Source: Microbacterium sp. cf332
GTDB taxonomy: Bacteria; Actinomycetota; Actinomycetes; Actinomycetales; Microbacteriaceae
NCBI RefSeq assembly: GCF_900102175.1
Contig: NZ_FNKN01000001.1
Span: forward strand, 930,001 to 994,000
Direction: 5' to 3'
Length of the DNA stretch: 64,000 bases
Both the position numbers and the translations under genes were made by a program. The notes under the pieces are model-generated. The model was not told where the DNA came from. It worked only from the letters and a program-made list of their open reading frames with translations, and did no database searches. This document shows, piece after piece, positions 17,313 through 25,240 of this stretch; positions within the stretch are counted from its first letter, which is position 1; the number at the start of each line of letters is the position of its first letter.

Positions 17313-18575
17313 ATGAGAACGCGCACACGCAGCGCCGCATCGCTCGTGTTCGTGGCGGTCGCCGTGGCCGTCGCGGTGCTCACCCTCGCGATCGCGGGCA
17401 TCCTGATCGTCGACGGCCAGCGCTCGGCCCGCGCCGAGGCGGAACGGGTGACCCAGGCCGTCGCGCAGACCGTCGCCGACTCGGCCGAGGTCGCCGACCT
17501 GCTCGCCGCCGGTGACCTCGACCGCGCCGCTGCGGAGCTGCAGCCGCAGATCGAGCAGGTCATCGTCGACGCACGCGTCGACTTCGTCACCATCATGAGT
17601 CCCGAAGGCATCCGCGTGACCCACCGCGACGCCGACCGCATCGGCGAGACCTACCTCGGGACGATCCCGACCACGACCCGCGCCCTCACCGAGGAGTTCA
17701 CCGGCACCCTCGGGCCGTCCGTGCGCACCATCGTCCCCGTCGAGGGGAACGGCGGCGTCGTGGGCTGGGTCTCGGTCGGCGTCACGATCGGCAGCATCGC
17801 CGCGACCCTCGGCCCGCGCATCCTCGTCATCGTCGGCATCGCCGTCGCACTCCTCGCCGCCGGGCTCGTCGGGGCCGCCGTCGCGCGGCGCGCGACGCGC
17901 CAGGTCACAGGCGATCTCCCCGCCGGTGCCGTCCGCGACGCCGTCTCGTCGTTCGAGTCGCTGCGCACCCTCGGCGAGGCCCTGCGCGCACAGACCCACG
18001 AGCACGGCAACCGCATGCACACGGCCATCGCCCTGCTGGAGCTCGGGCGCATACCGGAGGCGATCGAGATCCTCGCCGAGACCTCGCGGCAGAGCCAGGT
18101 GCTCGTCGACCAGGTCGCCGCCCGCCGCGACGGCGATCCGACCGTCGGCGCGCTCCTGCTGGGCAAGGCCTCGCAGGCGAAGGAGCGCGGCATCCGGTGG
18201 CGTTCGCGTATCGAACCGGACGCGCCGCGGTCCGTCCTCTCGCCCGTCGACGCCGTCTCGGTCGTGGGTAACCTCATCGACAACGCCCTCGACGCCGCCG
18301 CCGGCGGCCCCGAGCCGAGGTGGGTGGGGATCAAGATGACGCGCACCGGTGAGGACGAGCTCGAGATCGCCGTCTCGGACTCCGGGCTCGGCGTGCCCCT
18401 CGACCTGCGCCGACGAATCTTCGAGCACGGTTTCTCGACGAAGCCCGCGGGCACCGAGGGACGCGGCGTGGGGCTCGCACTCGTGGCGGCCATCGTCGAC
18501 GACGCCGGTGGTGTGGTCACCGTCGACGACGACCCGACCACCTTCCGCGTCATCCTGCCGAGGAGGAGCCTGTGA
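17313..18575 (+). CDS. DctS/CitA-like sensor histidine kinase
   Basis: Membrane sensor of the DcuS/CitA/DctS type. The 420-residue protein has two membrane spans (about residues 10-32 and 170-193) around an extracytoplasmic sensing domain of about 135 residues, with the family-typical ITHRD-like segment VTHRDADRIG. No cytoplasmic PAS domain is evident between span two and the kinase. The phosphoacceptor region is LRAQTHEHGNRMH, with the histidine near residue 230, and the ATPase motifs are NLIDNALDA and DSGLGV. The ATG at 17313 lies after GGGGAGCC. The stop overlaps the regulator start. Confidence 0.9.
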   Translation: MRTRTRSAASLVFVAVAVAVAVLTLAIAGILIVDGQRSARAEAERVTQAVAQTVADSAEVADLLAAGDLDRAAAELQPQIEQVIVDARVDFVTIMSPEGIRVTHRDADRIGETYLGTIPTTTRALTEEFTGTLGPSVRTIVPVEGNGGVVGWVSVGVTIGSIAATLGPRILVIVGIAVALLAAGLVGAAVARRATRQVTGDLPAGAVRDAVSSFESLRTLGEALRAQTHEHGNRMHTAIALLELGRIPEAIEILAETSRQSQVLVDQVAARRDGDPTVGALLLGKASQAKERGIRWRSRIEPDAPRSVLSPVDAVSVVGNLIDNALDAAAGGPEPRWVGIKMTRTGEDELEIAVSDSGLGVPLDLRRRIFEHGFSTKPAGTEGRGVGLALVAAIVDDAGGVVTVDDDPTTFRVILPRRSL

Positions 18576-19252
18576 TCGGCGTGCTGCTCGTCGATGATGA
18601 GGCGCTCACCCTCGATCTGCACCGTCAGTACGTCGAGCGTCTCGACGGGTTCCGGGTCGTGGCCGAGTGCAGCAGCGCCCGTTCGGCCCTCCGCGCCCTG
18701 CTCGACAGCCCGGCAGCCAGCGAGATCGACCTCGTCCTGCTCGACATGACGATGCCCGACGGCACCGGGCTCGACGTGCTCCGGCACGTGCGGGCGCGGG
18801 CGCGCGAGGTCGACGTCATCGCGATCACCTCGGTACGCGACGCCGATGTCGTGCGGCAGGTCATCGGTCTCGGCGCCGTGCAGTATCTCGTGAAGCCGTT
18901 CACCTTCGCCGACTTCCAGGACCGGATGTCGCAGTACGCCCGCTATCGCGAACGCGCGAGCGTGACGACGGGAGCGGCGACACAGGCGGAGATCGATGCG
19001 ATGCTCGGCGCGTTGCGTCCCGTCGCCGCGCCGGTCCCGAAGGGACTCGCCCCCGAGACGCTCGAGCGCGTCTCGGTGCGGCTGCGAGCCGCCGGCGCGC
19101 TCTCTGCCCGTGAGACGGCGGAGGCCCTCGGGATGTCGCGCGTCGCTGCGCGCCGCTATCTCGAGCATCTCGCCGACGCCGGCCGCGCCGAACGCGCGCA
19201 GCGCTACGGCACCCCGGGGCGCCCCGAGGCCGAGTACCGCTGGCGGTCCTGA
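18572..19252 (+). CDS. DctR/CitB-like response regulator
   Basis: A 226-residue regulator with a receiver domain (acidic pocket VDDE at 8-10, phosphorylation site Asp58 in LLDMTMPDG, Lys in YLVKPF) and a C-terminal helix-turn-helix (LSARETAEALGMSRVAARRY). This layout is that of CitB/DcuR/DctR. The GTG at 18572 overlaps the kinase stop as GTGA, so the two are translationally coupled. The probable target is the divergent dctA. Confidence 0.9.
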   Translation: MIGVLLVDDEALTLDLHRQYVERLDGFRVVAECSSARSALRALLDSPAASEIDLVLLDMTMPDGTGLDVLRHVRARAREVDVIAITSVRDADVVRQVIGLGAVQYLVKPFTFADFQDRMSQYARYRERASVTTGAATQAEIDAMLGALRPVAAPVPKGLAPETLERVSVRLRAAGALSARETAEALGMSRVAARRYLEHLADAGRAERAQRYGTPGRPEAEYRWRS

Positions 19253-19265
19253 CCGCGCGCCCATG

Positions 19266-19339
19266 CGCCGAGAGCGCACCATCGCCGCGAGAGCGCACCG
19301 ACGAGGGTGTGATCTCGCGGCGACGGTGCGTTCTCGGCG
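19266..19339. terminator. Long hairpin between convergent genes
   Basis: Two 27-base arms (19266-19292 and 19313-19339) pair with two mismatches around a 20-base loop. It sits between the regulator gene and the glycosyltransferase-hydrolase gene, whose 3' ends face each other, and probably terminates both. Confidence 0.75.
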
Positions 19340-19354
19340 GATGCAGGCGCCGGG

Positions 19355-21340
19355 CTACTGCTGCGACAGCGACGAGCGGTGCGGGGCGGCGGGGCCGATG
19401 CGGACGTACGCGGGTAGCTTGGGTGCGACGCCGTCGCCCGCGGTGCGGCCGCGCAGCCGTCGCCATACCCAGGGCAGCGCGTCGCGGCGCAGCCACGTGC
19501 CCGGCGCCGCGGGGTCGTCGTCGGTGTGGAAGGCCTCGTCGAGGCCGGCGAGCTGCTCGGCGTGCGGCACCCCGAGCGCCTCCGCGGCACGGTAGGCGAC
19601 CAGACGGTGACCGCGCGAGCGCAGATGCACCCTGTCGTCGGCCCACAGCTCGACGCCGGCGAGCTCAGGAACGGCCTCGAGGTCGACCAGGATCGCGCCC
19701 GTGCGCACCGCGATCGTGCGCAACCGGGCGTTGTAGGCGGCGAACCGTCGCGCGAGGACGCCGGCGGCGGTCCGCGCGGGCAGGAAGACCGTCGCGAGCA
19801 GCACGTCGGCTCCCGAGTCGCGCAGGCGCCGCACGGCGATCTCGACCTCGTCCGCCACCGCGGCGACGTCGACGCGCGCCCGCACCAGGTCGTTCGCGCC
19901 GATCAGCACCGAGACCAGGTCGGGGCGCAGCGCCAGACACGCGGGCACCTGCTCGTCGACGAGGTGGCGCACCCGGCGGCTGCGCACGGCGAGGTTGGCG
20001 TAGCGGAAATCCGCGGCGCCCTCGCCGCGCGGTCCCGCCGAGGCCAGGAGCTGCGCGAGCCGGTCCGCCCAGCCGCGGTGCAGGCCGACCGGCATGCGCG
20101 ACGTGTCGCAGAGCCCCTCGGTGATCGAGTCGCCGAGGGCGACGTAGCGTCGCCAGAGCGGAGCCGAGACACCCGCCGCGATCACCTGCGGTCGCGGCCA
20201 CACCCGGACGCGGAGGCTCCGATCGATGGAGTGCAGCTCCCCCGCGCGACCGTAGTGGGCGAGAAGGGCATCGCCCAGGCTCTCCCACGTGCGACCGGCG
20301 ACGGCGGTTCGGGCGGCCTCGCCGAACGCCCGCCGCTTCGCCGCGTCGCCCGCCAGATCGGCGACACGGGCCCGCAGATCGGCGGCATCCCCCGGCCGGT
20401 AGAGCCAGCCGTCGACGCTGCTGCGCACCAGGTCGAGCGGGCCGCCGCGGCCCGTCGCCACGACGGGGACGCCGCTCGCCTGGGCCTCCTGGATGGTCTG
20501 CCCGAACGTCTCGCTCTCACCCGGGTGGACGAACACGTCGAAGCTGGCCATCGCGGTCGCGAGCTCGTCGCCGTGCAGGGCTCCGAGGAACTCGGCATCC
20601 GGTAGCGTCCGCTCGAGCGAGGCGCGCGACGGCCCGTCGCCCACGATCACGAGGCGCACCCCCGGCAGCGAGCGCAGAGCCGCGAGGTCCTCGAGCTGCT
20701 TCTCGGGCGCGAGGCGCCCGACGTACCCGACGACCACATCGCCCGTCGCCGTCGCCGGGACGACGCGCGCCCGCCATGCGTCGTCGCGGCGGTGGGGAGA
20801 GAAGCGGATGCCGTCGACCCCGCGCCCCCAGATCGCGACGCGATCGACGCCGAGCCCCTCGAGCTGGCGTCGTGCGGCCTCGGCGGGGGCGAGGGTGAGC
20901 GTCGCCCGTCGGTGGAGGCGCCGGACGTGCGCCGCGGCGATCGCCGAGGCCCGGGGCAGACCGTACCGCTCGGTGTAGGCGACGACGTCCGTCTGGTACA
21001 CCGCGACGCTCGGCAGGCCCATGCTCTCCGCGGCGAGGAGCGCCTGCCAGCCGAGCACGAACGGCGAGGCCAGGTGCACGATGTCGGGCCGGAACGCCCG
21101 GAGCGTCCGCGCGACCGAGGCGACCGGCGGTGCGGCGACGCGCACGGCCGGGTATCGCGGCATCGGGAGCGAGGGGACCGACCGGCCGGGGACCGCGAGC
21201 GCGCGACCGCGGCCGACCCCCGGGGCCACGACGAAGGCGTCGTGCCCGCGTCTCTCGAGATGCTCGAGCACCCGCAGCACAGAACCGGTCACCCCGTTCA
21301 TGTGGGGCAGGAAGGACTCGGTGACCACCGCGACTCGCAC
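19355..21340 (-). CDS. Glycosyltransferase (GT4) fused to SGNH hydrolase
   Basis: One open frame of 661 residues encodes two enzymes. Residues 1 to about 375 are a GT4 glycosyltransferase resembling mycobacterial GDP-mannose-dependent mannosyltransferases: VAVVTESFLPHMNGVTG at the start and the E-x7-E motif in HPGESETFGQTIQEA. From about residue 399 a GDSL/SGNH esterase follows: VALGDSITEG (near 403), LIGANDLV, and the catalytic DDRVH. No stop separates them. The GTG at 21340 has CACCCT (21347-21352), one base off TANNNT, six bases upstream. It may glycosylate and deacylate a cell-envelope lipid or glycan, but that is inference. Confidence 0.85.
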   Translation of the reverse strand: MRVAVVTESFLPHMNGVTGSVLRVLEHLERRGHDAFVVAPGVGRGRALAVPGRSVPSLPMPRYPAVRVAAPPVASVARTLRAFRPDIVHLASPFVLGWQALLAAESMGLPSVAVYQTDVVAYTERYGLPRASAIAAAHVRRLHRRATLTLAPAEAARRQLEGLGVDRVAIWGRGVDGIRFSPHRRDDAWRARVVPATATGDVVVGYVGRLAPEKQLEDLAALRSLPGVRLVIVGDGPSRASLERTLPDAEFLGALHGDELATAMASFDVFVHPGESETFGQTIQEAQASGVPVVATGRGGPLDLVRSSVDGWLYRPGDAADLRARVADLAGDAAKRRAFGEAARTAVAGRTWESLGDALLAHYGRAGELHSIDRSLRVRVWPRPQVIAAGVSAPLWRRYVALGDSITEGLCDTSRMPVGLHRGWADRLAQLLASAGPRGEGAADFRYANLAVRSRRVRHLVDEQVPACLALRPDLVSVLIGANDLVRARVDVAAVADEVEIAVRRLRDSGADVLLATVFLPARTAAGVLARRFAAYNARLRTIAVRTGAILVDLEAVPELAGVELWADDRVHLRSRGHRLVAYRAAEALGVPHAEQLAGLDEAFHTDDDPAAPGTWLRRDALPWVWRRLRGRTAGDGVAPKLPAYVRIGPAAPHRSSLSQQ

Positions 21341-21490
21341 GAGACCAGGGTGCCGCCGCTCCGGTCGTTCCGGCACCGGAACGGGCCCGGATCGCCCATT
21401 GTTCACGCGATCCTCCACGACCGGCCACCGGGCGGACGCCGGACGGTCGTCGTTCCCCTGCCGTTCATCGCCGAGTGGTAGGGATGCGGC

Positions 21491-22174
21491 GTGTTCACCG
21501 ACGTGCTGGTCGCGCTCTCGAGCGGGCCGTGGCTCCTCGCCGCGGTCTTCGCCCTCGTCCTGCTCGACTCGGTGCTCGTCGTGGTGCCCGGCGAGATCGC
21601 GGTGACCGCAGCCGGCACCCTGGCCACCGCGACGGGCAGCCCGCCGCTCGTCGCCGTCGTCGCCGTGGCAGCTTCCGCCGCCTTCTGCGGCGACGCTCTC
21701 TGCTACGCGGTCGGGCGCCGGATCGGGCTGCGGCGTTGGCGATGGACACGGCACCGACGCGTGCAGAACGCCGTGGCCTGGGCCGGTCGACGGCTCGTGC
21801 AGGGCACCGCCACGGTGGTGTTCACGGCACGCTTCATCCCGTTCGCCCGTCTCGCGGTGAACCTGACGGCGGGGGCGACCCGCGTGCCCGCGCCGCGGTT
21901 CCTCGCCGCGGCTGCACTGGCCGCCATCGTGTGGGCCGGGTATCAGAGCGTCGTCGGCGCCGCCTTCGGCCTCCTGCTGCCGGACGACCCTCTCGTCGCG
22001 GTCGTGCTCTCGGTCGCCGCGGCGCTCGCGCTCGGGGCCGCGATCGATGCGATCGCGGCCGCCGTCGCACGGCGCCGCGGGACGATCACTCCCCCGCGAG
22101 ACCGCCGAGCAGGTGACCGAAGGACTTGCCCTCGCCGAGGTAGGAGGCCGGGTCGAACGGATCGGCATCCCTGA
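21491..22174 (+). CDS. DedA/VTT-type membrane protein
   Basis: A 227-residue membrane protein of the VTT/DedA type, a family linked to lipid scrambling and envelope homeostasis. It has about five hydrophobic segments, the VPGEIAVTAAG segment, and the conserved ARFIPFARLAVNLTAGA. The basic C-terminal tail (last 30 residues) overlaps the 3' end of the FMN reductase gene by 89 bases and is low-complexity Arg-rich. TAGGGA at 21479-21484 lies six bases before the GTG. It is divergent from the glycosyltransferase-hydrolase gene. Confidence 0.83.
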   Translation: MFTDVLVALSSGPWLLAAVFALVLLDSVLVVVPGEIAVTAAGTLATATGSPPLVAVVAVAASAAFCGDALCYAVGRRIGLRRWRWTRHRRVQNAVAWAGRRLVQGTATVVFTARFIPFARLAVNLTAGATRVPAPRFLAAAALAAIVWAGYQSVVGAAFGLLLPDDPLVAVVLSVAAALALGAAIDAIAAAVARRRGTITPPRDRRAGDRRTCPRRGRRPGRTDRHP

Positions 22175-22730
22175 CCGGCGTCCGCGCCGCCACGGCGGCC
22201 GCGAGCTCGCGAGCGCCGCGTTCGACGCGAGCGCTCAGCGGAGCGACCTCGTCGGCCTTGCTGCCCCAGTCGCTCGACGCCGCGAACACACCCGTCGAGA
22301 CGGGGGCCGCGTGGAGGTAGGCGAACAGCGGCCGGATGGCGTAGTCGATCGCGAGCGAGTGACGTGCCGTGCCCGCGTTGGCACCGATCAGCACCGGCAT
22401 CCCCGTCAGCGCATCGGGGTCGAGCACGTCGATGAACGACTTGAACAGACCGGAATAGCTCGTGGAGAAGATCGGCGTCACGGCGATGACGGCGTCTGCG
22501 GAGACGACCGAGTTGATCGCCGATTCGAGGGCCGGCGGGGCGAATCCCGTCAGGAGGTTGTTGGTGATGTCGTGCGCGAGGTCGCGCAGCTCGATCACGT
22601 CGGCCGTGGCGGTGATGTCGGACGCGGCGAGCTCGGCGATCGTCGCGCTCGCCAGTCGATCGGCGAGCATCCGCGTCGACGATGGGTTGGACAGACCCGC
22701 CGAGACGACGGCGATACGTCGGGCGCTCAT
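22086..22730 (-). CDS. NAD(P)H-dependent FMN reductase, CE1759-like
   Basis: Flavodoxin-fold reductase that likely supplies reduced FMN to its partner monooxygenase. The 214-residue protein starts IAVVSAGLSNPSST, a phosphate-binding loop, and has TPIFSTSYSGLFKSF, typical of MsuE/SsuE-like reductases. Its ATG overlaps the stop of the upstream LLM gene as ATGA (22727-22730), so the two are co-translated. Its 3' end overlaps the convergent VTT gene by 89 bases. Confidence 0.9.
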   Translation of the reverse strand: MSARRIAVVSAGLSNPSSTRMLADRLASATIAELAASDITATADVIELRDLAHDITNNLLTGFAPPALESAINSVVSADAVIAVTPIFSTSYSGLFKSFIDVLDPDALTGMPVLIGANAGTARHSLAIDYAIRPLFAYLHAAPVSTGVFAASSDWGSKADEVAPLSARVERGARELAAAVAARTPVRDADPFDPASYLGEGKSFGHLLGGLAGE

Positions 22731-23962
22731 CGTGCCGCCGCCACGCCGAAGGCCGAGCCCGCGGGCGCCGGGGCGTCCTGGTAGGGCGACGGTCCGCTGA
22801 GGTTGTCGCCGCGGTTGGCGCGCGGGCGGGCCTCGCGGGCGGGGCCGTCGCCGTACACCTCACGCACGCGAGCGGCGTGCGTCGGGGCGTCGGGAACCGC
22901 GGCGCCGCGGCCCCGAGCGAGCTCCTTGCGCAGCACCGGGACCACCTCGCCGCCGAGGATGTCGAGCTGCTCGAGCACGGTCTTCAGCGGCAGTCCGGCG
23001 TGGTCCATCAGGAACAGCTGGCGCTGGTAGTCGCCGAAGGTCTCGCGCATCGCGGCGTAGCGGTCGATGACCTGCTGGGGAGAACCGACCGTCAACGGGG
23101 TCATCTCGCTGAAGTCCTCGAGCGACGGGCCGTGGCCGTAGACCGGCGCGTTGTCGAAGTAGGGCCGGAACTCACGCACCGCGTCCTGCGAGTTCGCGCT
23201 CATGAACACCTGACCGCCGAGGCCGACGATCGCCTGCTCGGGCGTGCCGTGACCGTAGTGCGCGAAGCGCTGGCGGTAGAGATCGATCAGGCGCTGGTAG
23301 TGCTCCTTGGGCCAGAAGATGTTGTTCGCGAAGAAGCCGTCACCGTAGTACGCGGCCTGCTCGGCGATCTCGGGCGTGCGGATCGACCCGTGCCAGACGA
23401 AGGGCGCCACACCGTCGAGCGGGCGGGGCGTCGAGGTGAAGCCCTGCAGCGGCGAGCGGAACTTGCCCTCCCAGTCGACGACGTCCTCGCGCCACAGCTT
23501 GTGCAGCAGCGCGTAGTTCTCGATCGCCAGCGGCAGGCCCTGACGGATGTCCTTGCCGAACCAGGGGTAGACGGGGCCCGTGTTGCCGCGTCCCATGATC
23601 AGATCGACGCGGCCGCCCGACAGGTGCTGGAGCATCGCGTAGTCCTCGGCGATCTTCACCGGGTCGTTCGTCGTGATGAGCGTCGTGGCCGTCGACAGGA
23701 TGAGGCGCTCGGTCTGGGCCGCGATGTAGGCGAGGGTCGTGGTGGGCGACGACGACCAGAACGGCGGGTTGTGGTGCTCGCCGATGGCGTAGACGTCGAG
23801 GCCCACCTCCTCCGCGTGCTTCGCGATCGTCACCGCAGCGCGGATCTTCTCGGCCTCGCTGGGGGTGTGGCCGGTCGTGGGGTCGGTCGTGATGTCGCTC
23901 ACGGAGAAGATGCCGAACTGCATCCCCGACCAGCCGGTGTTTTCGCTCGTGTGCGTGTTCAC
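22727..23962 (-). CDS. LLM class flavin monooxygenase, CE1758-like
   Basis: Luciferase-like flavin-dependent monooxygenase of 411 residues. Visible family blocks are IGEHHNPPFWSSSP, LSGGRVDLIMGRG and SPQQVIDRYAAM. It is coupled to an FMN reductase, so it is probably the oxygenase half of a two-component system as in the CE1758/CE1759 pair of corynebacteria. The substrate is unknown. The GTG at 23962 follows GGAAGGCGG; an internal ATG 39 bases later (MQFGIF) has no ribosome site. The promoter region is unusually AT-rich and repeat-bearing. Confidence 0.88.
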   Translation of the reverse strand: MNTHTSENTGWSGMQFGIFSVSDITTDPTTGHTPSEAEKIRAAVTIAKHAEEVGLDVYAIGEHHNPPFWSSSPTTTLAYIAAQTERLILSTATTLITTNDPVKIAEDYAMLQHLSGGRVDLIMGRGNTGPVYPWFGKDIRQGLPLAIENYALLHKLWREDVVDWEGKFRSPLQGFTSTPRPLDGVAPFVWHGSIRTPEIAEQAAYYGDGFFANNIFWPKEHYQRLIDLYRQRFAHYGHGTPEQAIVGLGGQVFMSANSQDAVREFRPYFDNAPVYGHGPSLEDFSEMTPLTVGSPQQVIDRYAAMRETFGDYQRQLFLMDHAGLPLKTVLEQLDILGGEVVPVLRKELARGRGAAVPDAPTHAARVREVYGDGPAREARPRANRGDNLSGPSPYQDAPAPAGSAFGVAAAR

Positions 23963-23977
23963 GTCGGTCCGCCTTCC

Positions 23978-24024
23978 CGGATGCCGCGGCATCCGTTTCA
24001 TGCAAATGAATATAAACCATGCAA
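23978..24024. promoter_or_regulatory. Palindrome and direct repeats upstream of LLM operon
   Basis: An 18-base perfect palindrome (CGGATGCCGCGGCATCCG, 23978-23995) is followed by two copies of CATGCAA (23999-24005 and 24018-24024), 19 bases apart. Between them lies an AT-rich stretch containing TATATT on the minus strand (24009-24014), a plausible -10. This suits an operator that straddles the LLM promoter. Confidence 0.45.
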
Positions 24025-24044
24025 CGCGGTCGCGCTCGATCTAT

Positions 24045-24060
24045 TCCCGCGGGATAGTGT
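24045..24060 (+). promoter_or_regulatory. Candidate promoter of the acyltransferase gene
   Basis: The palindrome TCCCGCGGGA (24045-24054) abuts TAGTGT (24055-24060), a TANNNT-type -10 located ten bases before the ATG at 24071. Confidence 0.4.
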
Positions 24061-24070
24061 TTCATCCACG

Positions 24071-25231
24071 ATGACGCATCCCGCCACCGGCACGACCGGA
24101 ACGCGCCCCAAGCGCCGCGTGCCCTTCTGGGACAACGCCCGCTTCGCCTGCATCGTGCTGGTCGTGCTGGGCCACGCGATCCAGCGACTCACCTACGACT
24201 CCGACATCGCCATGGCGATGTATCTGGTGATCTACGCCTTCCATATGCCGGCGTTCGCGATCATCTCGGGGTACTTCTCGAAGTCCGATCCGCAGTCGCG
24301 ACGCCAGATGGCGCGCGTCCTCACCGACATCGTCGTGCCGTACGTCATCTTCGAGGGACTGTGGACCCTCACGAAGCTCCTCGTCGAGGGCCAGGCCAAC
24401 CCCAACCCGACCCAGCCGTCCTGGACGCTGTGGTTCCTGCTCGCGCTCGGCATCTTCCGTCTCGTGCTGCCGTACCTGGCACTGTTGCGCTGGCCGCTCG
24501 CCTGGGCGTTCGCCATCTCGATCATCTCGGGCTACCTGCCGAACATCGACTCCACCCTCTCGCTGTCGCGCACCCTCGGTTTCCTGCCCTTCTTCGTGCT
24601 CGGCTGGTGGCTGCGCGACCGCGACGTCGTCGACCGGTTCGATCTCCTGCGACGGAACGCCGTGACGATCGCCGCGGCCGTCGCGACGCTCGCGGTGGCC
24701 GGCTGGGCCGCGTGGGCCTTCATCGGAACCTGGCGCGAGATCAACATCGGCAAGTGGATGTTCTACGACGCGAGCTACGCGGACGCGGGCAGCTCCGAAT
24801 GGTGGGCGGGGGCGGTGCGGGTCGCCCTGGTGATGGTGGCCCTGGCCCTCACGGCGTCGTTCTTCGCCCTCATCCCCCGTGGCTCGCATCGGTGGACCCG
24901 CCTCGGTCAGTACACGATGTACGTCTATCTGCTGCACTCGTTCGTCCTCTACCCGTTCCGCGAGTCCGGCGTCCTCCGCGATGCCGAGCCCACGTGGCTC
25001 TGGCTGCCGCTCGTCGTCGTCGCGTCGGTGCTCATCGCCCTCGCCCTCGCCACGACACCCGTGCGCCGCGTGTTCCGCCCCATCGTCGAGCCTCGGCCCG
25101 CGTGGCTGTTCCGCGATCCGCAGCTCGCGGGGCGCGAGGGGCGTCGAAACGACCCGACGGGTTCGCGCCGGCCCCGCGAGGCGGCGGTCATCCCGCGCAA
25201 CAATCGAGCGGACGACCCTGGCGGCTCGTAA
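24071..25231 (+). CDS. Membrane acyltransferase (acyltransferase-3 family)
   Basis: Integral membrane O-acyltransferase of 386 residues with about ten hydrophobic segments. It begins WDNARFACIVLVVLGHAIQR, the family region with the catalytic-type histidine, and has FHMPAFAIISGYFSK and QYTMYVYLLHSF. Fucose-4-O-acetylase and OatA-like enzymes share this layout, so it may acetylate a surface sugar. It is divergent from the LLM operon and only nine bases before the oxygenase gene, though that gene has its own TANNNT. Confidence 0.83.
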   Translation: MTHPATGTTGTRPKRRVPFWDNARFACIVLVVLGHAIQRLTYDSDIAMAMYLVIYAFHMPAFAIISGYFSKSDPQSRRQMARVLTDIVVPYVIFEGLWTLTKLLVEGQANPNPTQPSWTLWFLLALGIFRLVLPYLALLRWPLAWAFAISIISGYLPNIDSTLSLSRTLGFLPFFVLGWWLRDRDVVDRFDLLRRNAVTIAAAVATLAVAGWAAWAFIGTWREINIGKWMFYDASYADAGSSEWWAGAVRVALVMVALALTASFFALIPRGSHRWTRLGQYTMYVYLLHSFVLYPFRESGVLRDAEPTWLWLPLVVVASVLIALALATTPVRRVFRPIVEPRPAWLFRDPQLAGREGRRNDPTGSRRPREAAVIPRNNRADDPGGS

Positions 25232-25240
25232 CCTCGCTGC

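Noticed and set aside
21341..22168. Upstream extension of the glycosyltransferase-hydrolase frame
   Set aside because: It is antisense to the VTT gene and low-complexity; the protein family begins at VAVVTESF, just after the GTG at 21340.
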